Source: Pseudomonas laurylsulfativorans
GTDB lineage: Bacteria; Pseudomonadota; Gammaproteobacteria; Pseudomonadales; Pseudomonadaceae
Length of the DNA stretch: 64,000 nt
Reading direction: 5' to 3'
NCBI RefSeq assembly: GCF_002906155.1
Contig: NZ_MUJK01000014.1
Span: 1-64,000 of the forward strand
Made by a program: the position numbers and the translations under genes. The notes below the pieces were generated by a model, which worked only from the letters and a program-made list of their open reading frames with translations, did not search any database and was not told the DNA's origin. Shown one piece after another: positions 56,945-64,000 of this stretch; position 1 is the stretch's first letter, and every line of letters starts with the position of its first letter.

Positions 56945-59812
56945 TTAAGCGTAGCTTTCGATCGACGGGCAGGCGCAGACCAGGTTGCGGTCGCCGAACA
57001 CGTTGTCGACGCGACCGACCGGTGGCCAGTACTTGCCTTCGATCAGCGAGGCAACCGGGTAAACCGCTTGCTCACGGCTGTACGGGTGCGACCACTCTCC
57101 GACCAGTTCCTTGGCGGTGTGCGGAGCGTTTTTCAGCGGGTTGTCGTCCTTGTCCAGGGTGCCGTTTTCCACTGCGCGGATTTCTTCGCGGATGCGGATC
57201 ATGGCGTCGCAGAAGCGGTCCAGTTCTTCCTTGGATTCGCTTTCGGTCGGCTCGATCATCAACGTGCCGGCTACCGGGAACGACATGGTCGGCGCGTGGA
57301 AGCCGAAGTCGATCAGGCGCTTGGCCACGTCATCGACGCTGATGCCGCTGCTGTCTTTGAGTGGGCGCAGGTCGAGGATGCACTCGTGCGCCACCAGGCC
57401 GTTACTGCCGGTGTACAGCACCGGGTAGTGCTCTTCGAGGCGACGGGAGATGTAGTTGGCATTGAGGATCGCCAGCTGCGAAGCACGCTTGAGACCCGCG
57501 CCACCCATCATACGAATGTACATCCAGGTGATCGGCAGAATGCTCGCGCTGCCGAACGGTGCCGCGCAAACGGCGCCTTCCTTGCGCTCCATCTGTGCGT
57601 GGCCCGGCAGGAACGGTGCCAAGTGCGATTTCACGCCGATCGGGCCGACGCCCGGGCCGCCACCGCCGTGGGGGATGCAGAAGGTCTTGTGCAGGTTCAG
57701 GTGCGAAACGTCGCCGCCGAACTTGCCCGGTGCGCACAGGCCGACCATCGCGTTCATGTTGGCGCCGTCGATGTACACCTGGCCGCCGTTGTCATGAACG
57801 ATGCCGCAGATTTCGCGGATGCCTTCTTCGAACACGCCGTGGGTCGACGGGTAGGTGATCATCAACGCAGCGAGGTGTTCGCGGTGCTCGATGGCCTTGG
57901 CGCGCAGGTCTTCGATGTCGACGTTGCCACGGGCATCGCACGCGGTCACGACAACGCGCATGCCAGCCATTTGTGCGGTGGCCGGGTTGGTGCCATGGGC
58001 CGACGACGGGATCAGGCAGATATCGCGACGGTCTTCGCCACGGCTCTGGTGGTAGGCACGAATCGCCAGCAGACCTGCGTATTCACCCTGGGAACCGGCG
58101 TTCGGTTGCAGCGAAACCGAGTCATAACCGGTAGCCGCGCAAAGCATGGCCTCCAGTTCGTCGGTCAATTGTTGATAACCGGCGCTTTGCTCGGCCGGGG
58201 CGAACGGGTGCAGGGCGCCGAACTCGGCCCAGGTCACCGGAATCATTTCGCTGGCGGCATTGAGTTTCATGGTGCACGAACCCAGCGGGATCATGGTGCG
58301 GTCCAGCGCCAGGTCCTTGTCCGCCAGTTTGCGCAGGTAGCGCATCAGCTCGGTTTCCGAGTGATAACGGTTGAACACCGGGTGGCTGAGGATCGGCGAC
58401 TGACGCACCAGCGCGGCCGGGATGGCGCTCTGCACCGAGGCGGCGAGGGCGGCAAAGTCCGGCAGGGCCTTGCCGTCGGACAGCAGGCTCCACAGGGTTT
58501 CAACGTCGGCCTGAGTGGTGGTTTCGTCCAGGGACAGGCCCAGGCGTTCGCCATCGACCACACGCAGGTTGATGCGCTGGGCGTGCGCCTTGTCGTGCAG
58601 GGCGGCAGTTTGAGCACCGGTCTTGACGGTCAGGGTGTCGAAGAAGCTCGCTTGCTCGACGTTCAGACCCAATGCGCTCAAGCCTTTGGCCAGGATCGCG
58701 GTCAGGTGGTGCACGCGATTGGCGATCTGCGTCAGGCCTTTTGGACCGTGGTACACGGCGTACATGCTGGCGATGTTGGCCAGCAGCACTTGCGCGGTGC
58801 AGATGTTCGACGTGGCTTTCTCGCGACGGATGTGTTGTTCGCGGGTCTGCATGGCCAGGCGCAGGGCCGGGTTGCCGAAGCGGTCTACGGAAACACCGAC
58901 CAGACGGCCCGGCATGTCACGCTTGAACGCATCTTTGGTGGAGAAGTACGCCGCGTGCGGGCCACCGAAGCCCAGCGGCACGCCGAAGCGTTGTGCGCTG
59001 CCGATGGCCACGTCGGCACCGAATTCGCCCGGCGCGGTCAGTACGGTCAGGGCCAGCAGGTCGGCAGCCACGGCTACCAGGGCGTTGGCGGCGTGGAAGC
59101 GTTCGGTCAGCTCGCGGTAATCGAACACGTCACCGTTGCTTGCCGGGTATTGCAGCAGAGCGCCGAAGAACGGCGTCACGTCGCTCAGTTCGCGCTCGTC
59201 GCCAACCACCACGTCGATGCCCAAAGGCTCGGCACGGGTGCGCAGTACGTCGAGGGTTTGCGGGTGGCAATGCACGGAGGCGAAGAATTGGTGGCTGCCT
59301 TTGTTCTTGCTCAGGCGTTTGCAGAAGGTCATGGCTTCGGCAGCGGCGGTGGCTTCGTCGAGCAGGGAGGCGTTGGCAATCGGCAGGCCGGTGAGGTCGC
59401 TGATCAGGGTCTGGAAGTTCAGCAGCGCTTCGAGACGGCCCTGGGAAATTTCTGGCTGGTACGGGGTGTAGGCGGTGTACCAGGCCGGGTTTTCCAGCAG
59501 GTTGCGCAGGATCGGCGACGGCGTGTGGGTGCCGTAGTAACCCTGGCCGATGAAGGTCTTGAACAGCTGGTTTTTAGTGGCGATGGACTTGATCAAGGCC
59601 AGGGCATCGGCTTCGCTCAGGCCGTCTTCCAGGCCGAGGACGCTGGTGCCCTTGATGCTGTCGGGAATCACGCTGGCGCTCAGGGCTTCCAGGGAATCGA
59701 AGCCGAGGCTGTTGAGCATGGCTTGCTCGTCACCGGCGCGCGGGCCGATGTGACGGGCGATGAATTCGTTGGCAGTGCTTACATTTGCAACAGCAGGGTT
59801 CACTTGGGTCAT
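56945..59812 (-). CDS. gcvP: glycine decarboxylase P-protein
   Basis: GcvP is the PLP enzyme that decarboxylates glycine and loads the aminomethyl group on lipoyl-GcvH. The 955-residue single-chain protein starts MTQVNPAVANVSTANEFIAR. The PLP-binding Lys is in HLNLHKTFCIPHGGGGPG, and GYDSVSLQPNAGSQGEYAGL lies in the second half. ATG 59812 was chosen because the open frame upstream runs into the gcvH gap. It is 11 bases after gcvH. Confidence 0.95.
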   Translation of the reverse strand: MTQVNPAVANVSTANEFIARHIGPRAGDEQAMLNSLGFDSLEALSASVIPDSIKGTSVLGLEDGLSEADALALIKSIATKNQLFKTFIGQGYYGTHTPSPILRNLLENPAWYTAYTPYQPEISQGRLEALLNFQTLISDLTGLPIANASLLDEATAAAEAMTFCKRLSKNKGSHQFFASVHCHPQTLDVLRTRAEPLGIDVVVGDERELSDVTPFFGALLQYPASNGDVFDYRELTERFHAANALVAVAADLLALTVLTAPGEFGADVAIGSAQRFGVPLGFGGPHAAYFSTKDAFKRDMPGRLVGVSVDRFGNPALRLAMQTREQHIRREKATSNICTAQVLLANIASMYAVYHGPKGLTQIANRVHHLTAILAKGLSALGLNVEQASFFDTLTVKTGAQTAALHDKAHAQRINLRVVDGERLGLSLDETTTQADVETLWSLLSDGKALPDFAALAASVQSAIPAALVRQSPILSHPVFNRYHSETELMRYLRKLADKDLALDRTMIPLGSCTMKLNAASEMIPVTWAEFGALHPFAPAEQSAGYQQLTDELEAMLCAATGYDSVSLQPNAGSQGEYAGLLAIRAYHQSRGEDRRDICLIPSSAHGTNPATAQMAGMRVVVTACDARGNVDIEDLRAKAIEHREHLAALMITYPSTHGVFEEGIREICGIVHDNGGQVYIDGANMNAMVGLCAPGKFGGDVSHLNLHKTFCIPHGGGGPGVGPIGVKSHLAPFLPGHAQMERKEGAVCAAPFGSASILPITWMYIRMMGGAGLKRASQLAILNANYISRRLEEHYPVLYTGSNGLVAHECILDLRPLKDSSGISVDDVAKRLIDFGFHAPTMSFPVAGTLMIEPTESESKEELDRFCDAMIRIREEIRAVENGTLDKDDNPLKNAPHTAKELVGEWSHPYSREQAVYPVASLIEGKYWPPVGRVDNVFGDRNLVCACPSIESYA

Positions 59813-59823
59813 GTCATCGCTCC

Positions 59824-60207
59824 TCAGGCTTCGGCTTGGGCTTTGATCAGGCGGTCGTAGGCGTCCTGATCCAGCAGTTGAGCGACAGCCGAGGCGTCGC
59901 TTGGCTGGAAGCGGAAGAACCAACCTTCGCCCAGCGGATCTTCGTTGACCAGTTCAGGGCTGCTGTCCAGGGCCGGGTTCACTTCCAGCACTTCGCCATC
60001 CAGCGGCATGTACACGCCGCTGGCAGCTTTTACCGACTCCACTGTGGCGGCTTCGGCGCCTTTGTCGTAGGACTGCAGCTCAGGCAGTTGAACGAAAACC
60101 ACGTCGCCCAGGGCGTTCTGTGCGAAAGCGGTGATGCCGACCGTGACGCTGCCGTCAGCTTCGGTGCGCAGCCATTCGTGATCTTCAGTAAAACGCAACT
60201 CGCTCAT
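59824..60207 (-). CDS. gcvH: glycine cleavage H-protein
   Basis: GcvH carries the lipoyl arm between P-, T- and L-proteins. The 127-residue protein starts MSELRFTEDHEWLRTEADGS. The lipoylated Lys is in AATVESVKAASGVYMPLDGE. TAGGAG precedes the ATG. It is the first gene of the unit, and the sigma-54 promoter lies about 80 bases upstream. Confidence 0.95.
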   Translation of the reverse strand: MSELRFTEDHEWLRTEADGSVTVGITAFAQNALGDVVFVQLPELQSYDKGAEAATVESVKAASGVYMPLDGEVLEVNPALDSSPELVNEDPLGEGWFFRFQPSDASAVAQLLDQDAYDRLIKAQAEA

Positions 60208-60287
60208 GGAAACTCCTAAGGGGGCCAGACTCGTCTGGTGGACGCGATTGAATGCTTGGGCGATGCCCTGGTTATGCAGGACTACAT

Positions 60288-60304
60288 AGCAAGAACGCGG
60301 CCAA
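60288..60304 (-). promoter_or_regulatory. sigma-54 promoter of the gcvH-gcvP-sdaA-gcvT unit
   Basis: On the minus strand TTGGCC, then GCGTTC and TTGCT, gives GG and GC ten bases apart, exactly the -24/-12 geometry. The -24 element TTGGCC differs from TGGCAC only in its second part, and the -12 element TTGCT is perfect. Transcription would start near 60277. The sigma-54 activator gene gcsR follows upstream, as known for P. aeruginosa. Confidence 0.75.
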
Positions 60305-60368
60305 CGTTGCTTTTATTGTTATTGATCAATGATTTAGGTGGTTTCGGCAAAGGCTGAAATTCGTTCGC

Positions 60369-60486
60369 TGTAGCGAAATCGATACGTCATATGCCAGGGA
60401 TAAAAGCCGAGGTGGATCAAAGCCTTGCACAGCCGTGATCGCAGGGGTGTGTAGCGATATCGTTCCGCTGTAGCGCTTTCAGTACA
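60369..60486. promoter_or_regulatory. tandem GcsR-like binding sites
   Basis: Three 18-base sites resemble the GcsR consensus I recall, TGTAACG-N4-CGTTCCG. They are TGTAGCG-AAAT-CGATACG at 60369-60386, TGTAGCG-ATAT-CGTTCCG at 60450-60467 (one mismatch), and TGTAGCG-CTTT-CAGTACA at 60469-60486 (right half weak). The last two are in tandem at 19-base pitch. They lie about 65-200 bases upstream of the -24 element, the usual place for a sigma-54 enhancer. Confidence 0.6.
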
Positions 60487-60524
60487 GGTTGAGGTCGTTT
60501 TCAGAGCTGATTCTCGCCCACATT

Positions 60525-60587
60525 GTAGGAGCCGGCTGCCGGCGATGGCGATTTCAAAGGCCCCATCGCTGGCAAGCCAGCGCCTAC
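60525..60587. repeat. REP doublet downstream of gcsR
   Basis: GTAGGAGCCGGCTGCCGGCG and GCTGGCAAGCCAGCGCCTAC face each other at short distance (about 20 bases). It lies just past the gcsR stop. Confidence 0.75.
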
Positions 60588-60600
60588 AGGTGAGTGTGGT

Positions 60601-62109
60601 TCAGGCCTTGTTGGGGATGCCGTATTTACGCAACCGGTGGGCAATTGCAGTGTGGGAGGTTTGCAGGCGGGTCGCCAGTTGCCGGGTCGAGGGATAGCTG
60701 ACGTAGAGTTTTTCCAGGAGGGTTTTCTCGAATTCGTCCATGGCCTGTTCCAGGCTGTCGACGTCATGGTCGCTCTGACGGGCCACCGAGGTGCCGGCGA
60801 TATCGAGGTCGCCAATGTCCACCAGACTGCTTTCGCAAATCGCCGCGGCACGGAAGATCACGTTCTGCAATTGCCGCACGTTGCCCGGCCAGCGGTTGCC
60901 CAGCAGTGCCGGGTAAGTGCCAGGCGCCAGGCGACAGATCGGGCGCTGGATCTGCGCGCAGGCCTGCTGCATGAAGTAGCGGGCGAGCAGCAGAATATCC
61001 TGGCCGCGCTCGCGTAGCGGCGGCACTTCAACATTGAGCACGTTGAGGCGATAGAACAGGTCTTCACGGAACAGGCCTTCGCTGACCATTTTTTCCAGGT
61101 CGCGGTGGGTCGCGCTGAGGATCCGCACGTTGACCTTGACCTCGCGATCACCGCCCACCCGACGAAAACTGCCGTCGTTGAGGAAACGCAGCAATTTGGC
61201 CTGCAAGTACGGCGACATCTCGCCGATTTCATCGAGAAACACCGTGCCCTGGTTGGCCAGTTCCATCAGCCCGGGCTTGCCGCCCCGTTGTGCGCCGGTG
61301 AAGGCGCCGGGGGCGTAGCCGAACAGTTCACTTTCGGCGAGGTTCTCCGGCAATGCCGCGCAGTTCAACGCCAGGAATGGTGAGCTGTGCCGGGCGCTGA
61401 TGGCGTGGCAGGCACGGGCCACCAGTTCTTTGCCGGTGCCGGTTTCACCCTGGATCAGCAGCGGTGCATCAAGGGCCGCCACCCGCTGTGCGCGCGCCTT
61501 GAGGGTGCGGATCACCGGGGACTCGCCGAGCAGTGCATCGAAACCTTCAGCGTGATCGTGATGCAACGCGGAGAGGCGTTCGCCGATGCGGTTCGGTTGG
61601 TACAGGGTCAGCAGGGCGCCGGCGTCGGTGATCGGTGTGGCGTCGAGCAACAAGGTCTGGCCGTTGACGGTGATTTCCCGCAAAGGCAGGCGAAAGCCGT
61701 GTTCGAGCAGGGCGTCGAGCAAGGCCGGGTCGGCAAACAGGTCGGCCACGCTTTCACCGGCCGGTTCGCGGCCGTAAAGGGCGATCAACGCCGGGTTGGC
61801 CAGCAGCACCTTGCCGTCGCTGTCCAGTGCCAATACCGGGTCGGTCATGGCGGCAAGCAGCGCGTCGAGCTGCAAGTGCCGGCGCTGGCCGGGCAGGATG
61901 TCGACCACCGTCACCGCTTGCACGCCACGCACGCTGAACAGGGCATCGCGCAGTTCCTCGAGGACTTGTGGGCTCAGGGTCGGGGCGTCGATGTAAACAT
62001 TGGGCGGGACCATTTCCACCGCATCCAGGTTCAGATTGCGCCCGCCGAGCAGGGCCAGGACTTCCTGGGTGATACCGACGCGGTCGATGAAGCTGACGTG
62101 GATACGCAT
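60601..62109 (-). CDS. gcsR: GcsR, TyrR-like sigma-54 enhancer-binding regulator
   Basis: The 502-residue activator has an N-terminal ACT domain (MRIHVSFIDRVGITQEVLAL), a PAS domain at about 75-180 and a sigma-54 AAA+ domain. The AAA+ domain has Walker A GETGTGKE, the GAFTGAQ loop and Walker B TVFLDEIGEM. A TyrR-type helix-turn-helix ends the chain (YPSTRQLATRLQTSHTAIAH). In P. aeruginosa GcsR binds glycine and activates the gcs2 operon. The gcvH-gcvP-sdaA-gcvT genes lie next to it on the same strand. ATG 62109 was chosen for the ACT start. Confidence 0.9.
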   Translation of the reverse strand: MRIHVSFIDRVGITQEVLALLGGRNLNLDAVEMVPPNVYIDAPTLSPQVLEELRDALFSVRGVQAVTVVDILPGQRRHLQLDALLAAMTDPVLALDSDGKVLLANPALIALYGREPAGESVADLFADPALLDALLEHGFRLPLREITVNGQTLLLDATPITDAGALLTLYQPNRIGERLSALHHDHAEGFDALLGESPVIRTLKARAQRVAALDAPLLIQGETGTGKELVARACHAISARHSSPFLALNCAALPENLAESELFGYAPGAFTGAQRGGKPGLMELANQGTVFLDEIGEMSPYLQAKLLRFLNDGSFRRVGGDREVKVNVRILSATHRDLEKMVSEGLFREDLFYRLNVLNVEVPPLRERGQDILLLARYFMQQACAQIQRPICRLAPGTYPALLGNRWPGNVRQLQNVIFRAAAICESSLVDIGDLDIAGTSVARQSDHDVDSLEQAMDEFEKTLLEKLYVSYPSTRQLATRLQTSHTAIAHRLRKYGIPNKA

Positions 62110-62198
62110 GGGGCGGTTTTGGGTTCTGCAGTGCGAAGGGTGGCAAGTATGCCTTGGTGAAGGGGTAGAGGTGAAATCCGCAGTCAGGTACAGCACCT

Positions 62199-62284
62199 GT
62201 AGGAGCCGGCTTGCTGGCGATTCGGACGGTGCGGTATGTCAGTAATACCGCGTTATCGTTCATCGCAGGCAAGCCAGCTCCTAC
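62199..62284. repeat. REP doublet (REPIN), GTAGGAGC type
   Basis: GTAGGAGCCGGCTTGCTGGC and GCAGGCAAGCCAGCTCCTAC lie about 45 bases apart, between the DUF5064 gene and gcsR. Confidence 0.8.
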
Positions 62285-62296
62285 AAGGGATAGGGG

Positions 62297-62659
62297 TTAC
62301 TCGAAGTTCTCGAGATCTATCGGGTCGCCGGATTTCATATTCAGTTGCTGGCGGATGTCTTCAAACATCAGGTCGTAATGTTCGTGTGACGAGCCAATGG
62401 CGATTTTTTCCTTGGGAATGCCATATTTGTCGGCGATTTTCGTCACATTGCTGGCGAAGTTGTAGGCTTCCACCTTGGGCAGGAAGAAGGGCTCCTTCAG
62501 GTCCTTGCCCTGAATGCTGCCATGCATGGTGAACTGAATGCCTTTTTCCCCTGCGGGGTTCTTGCTGACTTCATAGTCGAGGTGAATGTTGTAGCTCACA
62601 TCATCCTTGTTCAGCGCATGGCGCTCGATGTGTAAGTGACCTGGCTCAAACATTGCCAT
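62297..62659 (-). CDS. DUF5064 family protein (copy 2), behind arcC
   Basis: The 120-residue protein starts MAMFEPGHLHIERHALNKDD and ends YDLMFEDIRQQLNMKSGDPI. It shares the GHLH, YNI/YEV, YNFAS.V and MFEDIR..L....GDP blocks with the copy at 6008-6376. GGAGA lies ahead of the ATG. It begins 12 bases after the arcC stop, so it should be cotranscribed with the arginine-deiminase operon. The function is unknown. A role in arginine fermentation or low-oxygen life is only an inference from position. Confidence 0.8.
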   Translation of the reverse strand: MAMFEPGHLHIERHALNKDDVSYNIHLDYEVSKNPAGEKGIQFTMHGSIQGKDLKEPFFLPKVEAYNFASNVTKIADKYGIPKEKIAIGSSHEHYDLMFEDIRQQLNMKSGDPIDLENFE

Positions 62660-62671
62660 AAAGGGTTCTCC

Positions 62672-63601
62672 CTACAAGTAAGTAATGCCCGCTGTCGCCG
62701 TGCTGATGCGTGTACCGGCCTTGCCCTGGACGATCGCCTCGATGTCCGCGAGCGAACCGATCACCGCCACTTTTCCAGTATGGCGCGCGAATTCGCAGGC
62801 TGCCTGCACCTTCGGTCCCATGGAGCCGGCGGCGAAGCCGAGTTTTTCCATTTCGTCGGGGTGGGCCTGGGCGATGGCTTTCTGCGTGGGTTTGCCAAAG
62901 TCGATGAACGCGGCGTTGACGTCGGTGGCGATCACCAGCAGATCGGCTTCGAGCTGTTCGGCCAGCAGCGCCGAGCACAGGTCTTTGTCGATGACCGCTT
63001 CGACGCCCTCGAGTTTGCCGGGCGAGGTATACATGGTCGGAATGCCGCCGCCACCGGCGCAGATCACGATGCTGCTTTTTTCCAGCAGCCATTTGATCGG
63101 ACGGATTTCGAAGATGCGCTTGGGTTTCGGACTGGCGACCACGCGACGGTATTTGTCGCCGTCCGGAGCGATTGCCCAGCCTTTTTCGGCGGCGAGTTTT
63201 TCCGCATCAGCCTTGCTGTAGACCGGGCCGATGGGTTTGGTCGGGTTCTTGAACGCCGGGTCATTGGCATCGACTTCGACCTGGGTCAGCAAGGTCGCGA
63301 AGGGCACTTCGAAGTCCAGCAGGTTGCCCAGTTCCTGTTCGATGATGTAGCCGATCATGCCTTCGGTTTCGGCGCCGAGCACGTCCAGCGGGTAAGGGGT
63401 GACAGAGGTGTAGGCCGCCGCCTGCAATGACAGCAGGCCGACCTGAGGGCCATTGCCGTGGGCGATGACCAGTTGGTTGCCAGGATGGATCTTGGCGATC
63501 TGTTCGGTGGCGATCCGGATGTTGGCGCGCTGGTTGTCAGCGGTCATCGGTTCGCCGCGGCGGAGCAGGGCGTTACCGCCAAGAGCTACGACGATGCGCA
63601 T
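62672..63601 (-). CDS. arcC: carbamate kinase
   Basis: ArcC makes ATP from carbamoyl phosphate in the last step of the arginine deiminase pathway. The 309-residue protein has MRIVVALGGNALLRRGEPMT at the start, AHGNGPQVGLL, VICAGGGGIPTM and DLLVIATDVNAAFIDFG. It lies downstream of arcB, with a REP doublet between. DUF5064 follows 12 bases later. Confidence 0.95.
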   Translation of the reverse strand: MRIVVALGGNALLRRGEPMTADNQRANIRIATEQIAKIHPGNQLVIAHGNGPQVGLLSLQAAAYTSVTPYPLDVLGAETEGMIGYIIEQELGNLLDFEVPFATLLTQVEVDANDPAFKNPTKPIGPVYSKADAEKLAAEKGWAIAPDGDKYRRVVASPKPKRIFEIRPIKWLLEKSSIVICAGGGGIPTMYTSPGKLEGVEAVIDKDLCSALLAEQLEADLLVIATDVNAAFIDFGKPTQKAIAQAHPDEMEKLGFAAGSMGPKVQAACEFARHTGKVAVIGSLADIEAIVQGKAGTRISTATAGITYL

Positions 63602-63646
63602 GGTGCAGTCCTTCTAAAAGAGAAGTCACAAACAACTCGATCCTTT

Positions 63647-63734
63647 GTGGGAGCGAGCCTGCTCGCGAAGGCGATGTGTCAGTCGACATCAATGCTGAAT
63701 GTCAAACCGCAATCGCGAGCAGGCTCGCTCCCAC
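63647..63734. repeat. REP doublet between arcB and arcC
   Basis: GTGGGAGCGAGCCTGCTCGC and GCGAGCAGGCTCGCTCCCAC are perfect inverses about 48 bases apart. The doublet lies inside the arc operon and could set different mRNA levels for arcB and arcC. Confidence 0.85.
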
Positions 63735-63753
63735 ATTGACCGGGCTCCGTTCT

Positions 63754-64000
63754 TTAGAGATCAGCCAACGTCGACACCAGAATCGCCTTGATGGTGTGCA
63801 TGCGGTTTTCTGCTTGCTCGAAGGCGATGCAGGCCGGCGACTCGAACACGTCATCGGTCACTTCGATGCCGTTGCTCAGGTGCGGGTACTGCTCGGCAAT
63901 CTGCTTGCCGACTTTGGTATCGCAGTTGTGGAACGCCGGCAGACAGTGCATGAACTTGGTGCGCGGATTGCCGGTGGCTTTCATCAGTTCGGCGTTGACC
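63754..64000 (-). CDS. arcB: ornithine carbamoyltransferase, catabolic (C-terminal part)
   Basis: Only the last 81 codons are in the window, and the gene continues beyond 64000. The ornithine/carbamoyl-phosphate motif HCLPAFHN is present, followed by EVTDDVFESPACIAFEQAEN and RMHTIKAIL, the typical OTC end. Position next to arcC and the HCLPAFHN form mark it as the catabolic ArcB, which splits citrulline to ornithine and carbamoyl phosphate. Confidence 0.92.
   Translation of the reverse strand, partial: VNAELMKATGNPRTKFMHCLPAFHNCDTKVGKQIAEQYPHLSNGIEVTDDVFESPACIAFEQAENRMHTIKAILVSTLADL

Noticed and set aside
57068..59860. A 930-codon plus-strand ORF opposite gcvP
   Set aside because: Same cause: antisense frame of gcvP, with no family motif.

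Overview
The window reads as the chromosome of a Pseudomonas of the fluorescens/putida type. The tol-pal, ruvCAB, aspS, secA, mvaT, oprD and arginine-deiminase genes have Pseudomonas sequence and order, the DNA is GC-rich, and two families of short REP palindromes sit in the gaps between genes. There is no prophage, CRISPR array or intact insertion sequence. One transposase remnant and one decayed operon are visible.

Layout. 0.2-5.3 kb: pyruvate kinase, a small lipoprotein, a PilZ protein, then a DUF58-MoxR pair. 5.3-9.6 kb: an accessory block with a transposase N-terminal stub, a small exported ORF, a DUF5064 protein, a SulP anion transporter and a PPK2 polyphosphate kinase. 9.6-14 kb: DUF4350, DUF4129, SpoIIM-like and RDD genes, which in related genomes are normally joined to the MoxR-DUF58 pair. 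The accessory block therefore appears to have split one operon. 14-22.5 kb: sbcB, mvaT, purU, a degraded flippase/deacetylase operon, an amino-acid chemoreceptor, a HerA-like ATPase and dciA. 22.7-33.8 kb: secA, argJ, GST, a Nudix-TenI fusion, a panE-histidine kinase-cobalamin adenosyltransferase operon, yajQ and mscS. 33.9-39.2 kb: oprD, HIT, slyX, a membrane-anchored cold-shock protein, Dps, a ribbon-helix-helix protein and an FmdB-like zinc ribbon. 39.3-51.6 kb: aspS, yebC/pmpR, ruvCAB, ybgC-tolQRAB-pal-cpoB, queE, queC and tRNA-Lys. 51.9-53.8 kb: nadA, an RDD protein and a cold-shock protein. 54.2-62.1 kb: gcvT, sdaA, gcvP and gcvH with the divergent-site, same-strand enhancer-binding regulator gcsR. 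62.3-64 kb: a second DUF5064 gene, arcC and the end of arcB.

Genes that work together. The Tol-Pal cluster encodes the envelope-constriction machine. RuvABC processes Holliday junctions. QueE and QueC make preQ0. GcvH, GcvP, GcvT and SdaA break down glycine and serine, and a sigma-54 promoter preceded by GcsR-like sites lies upstream of gcvH. ArcB and ArcC give ATP from citrulline.

The most interesting points are the split MoxR operon with its ppk2-sulP-DUF5064 insert, the two DUF5064 paralogues (one in the insert, one directly behind arcC), the gcs control region and the decayed flippase operon.
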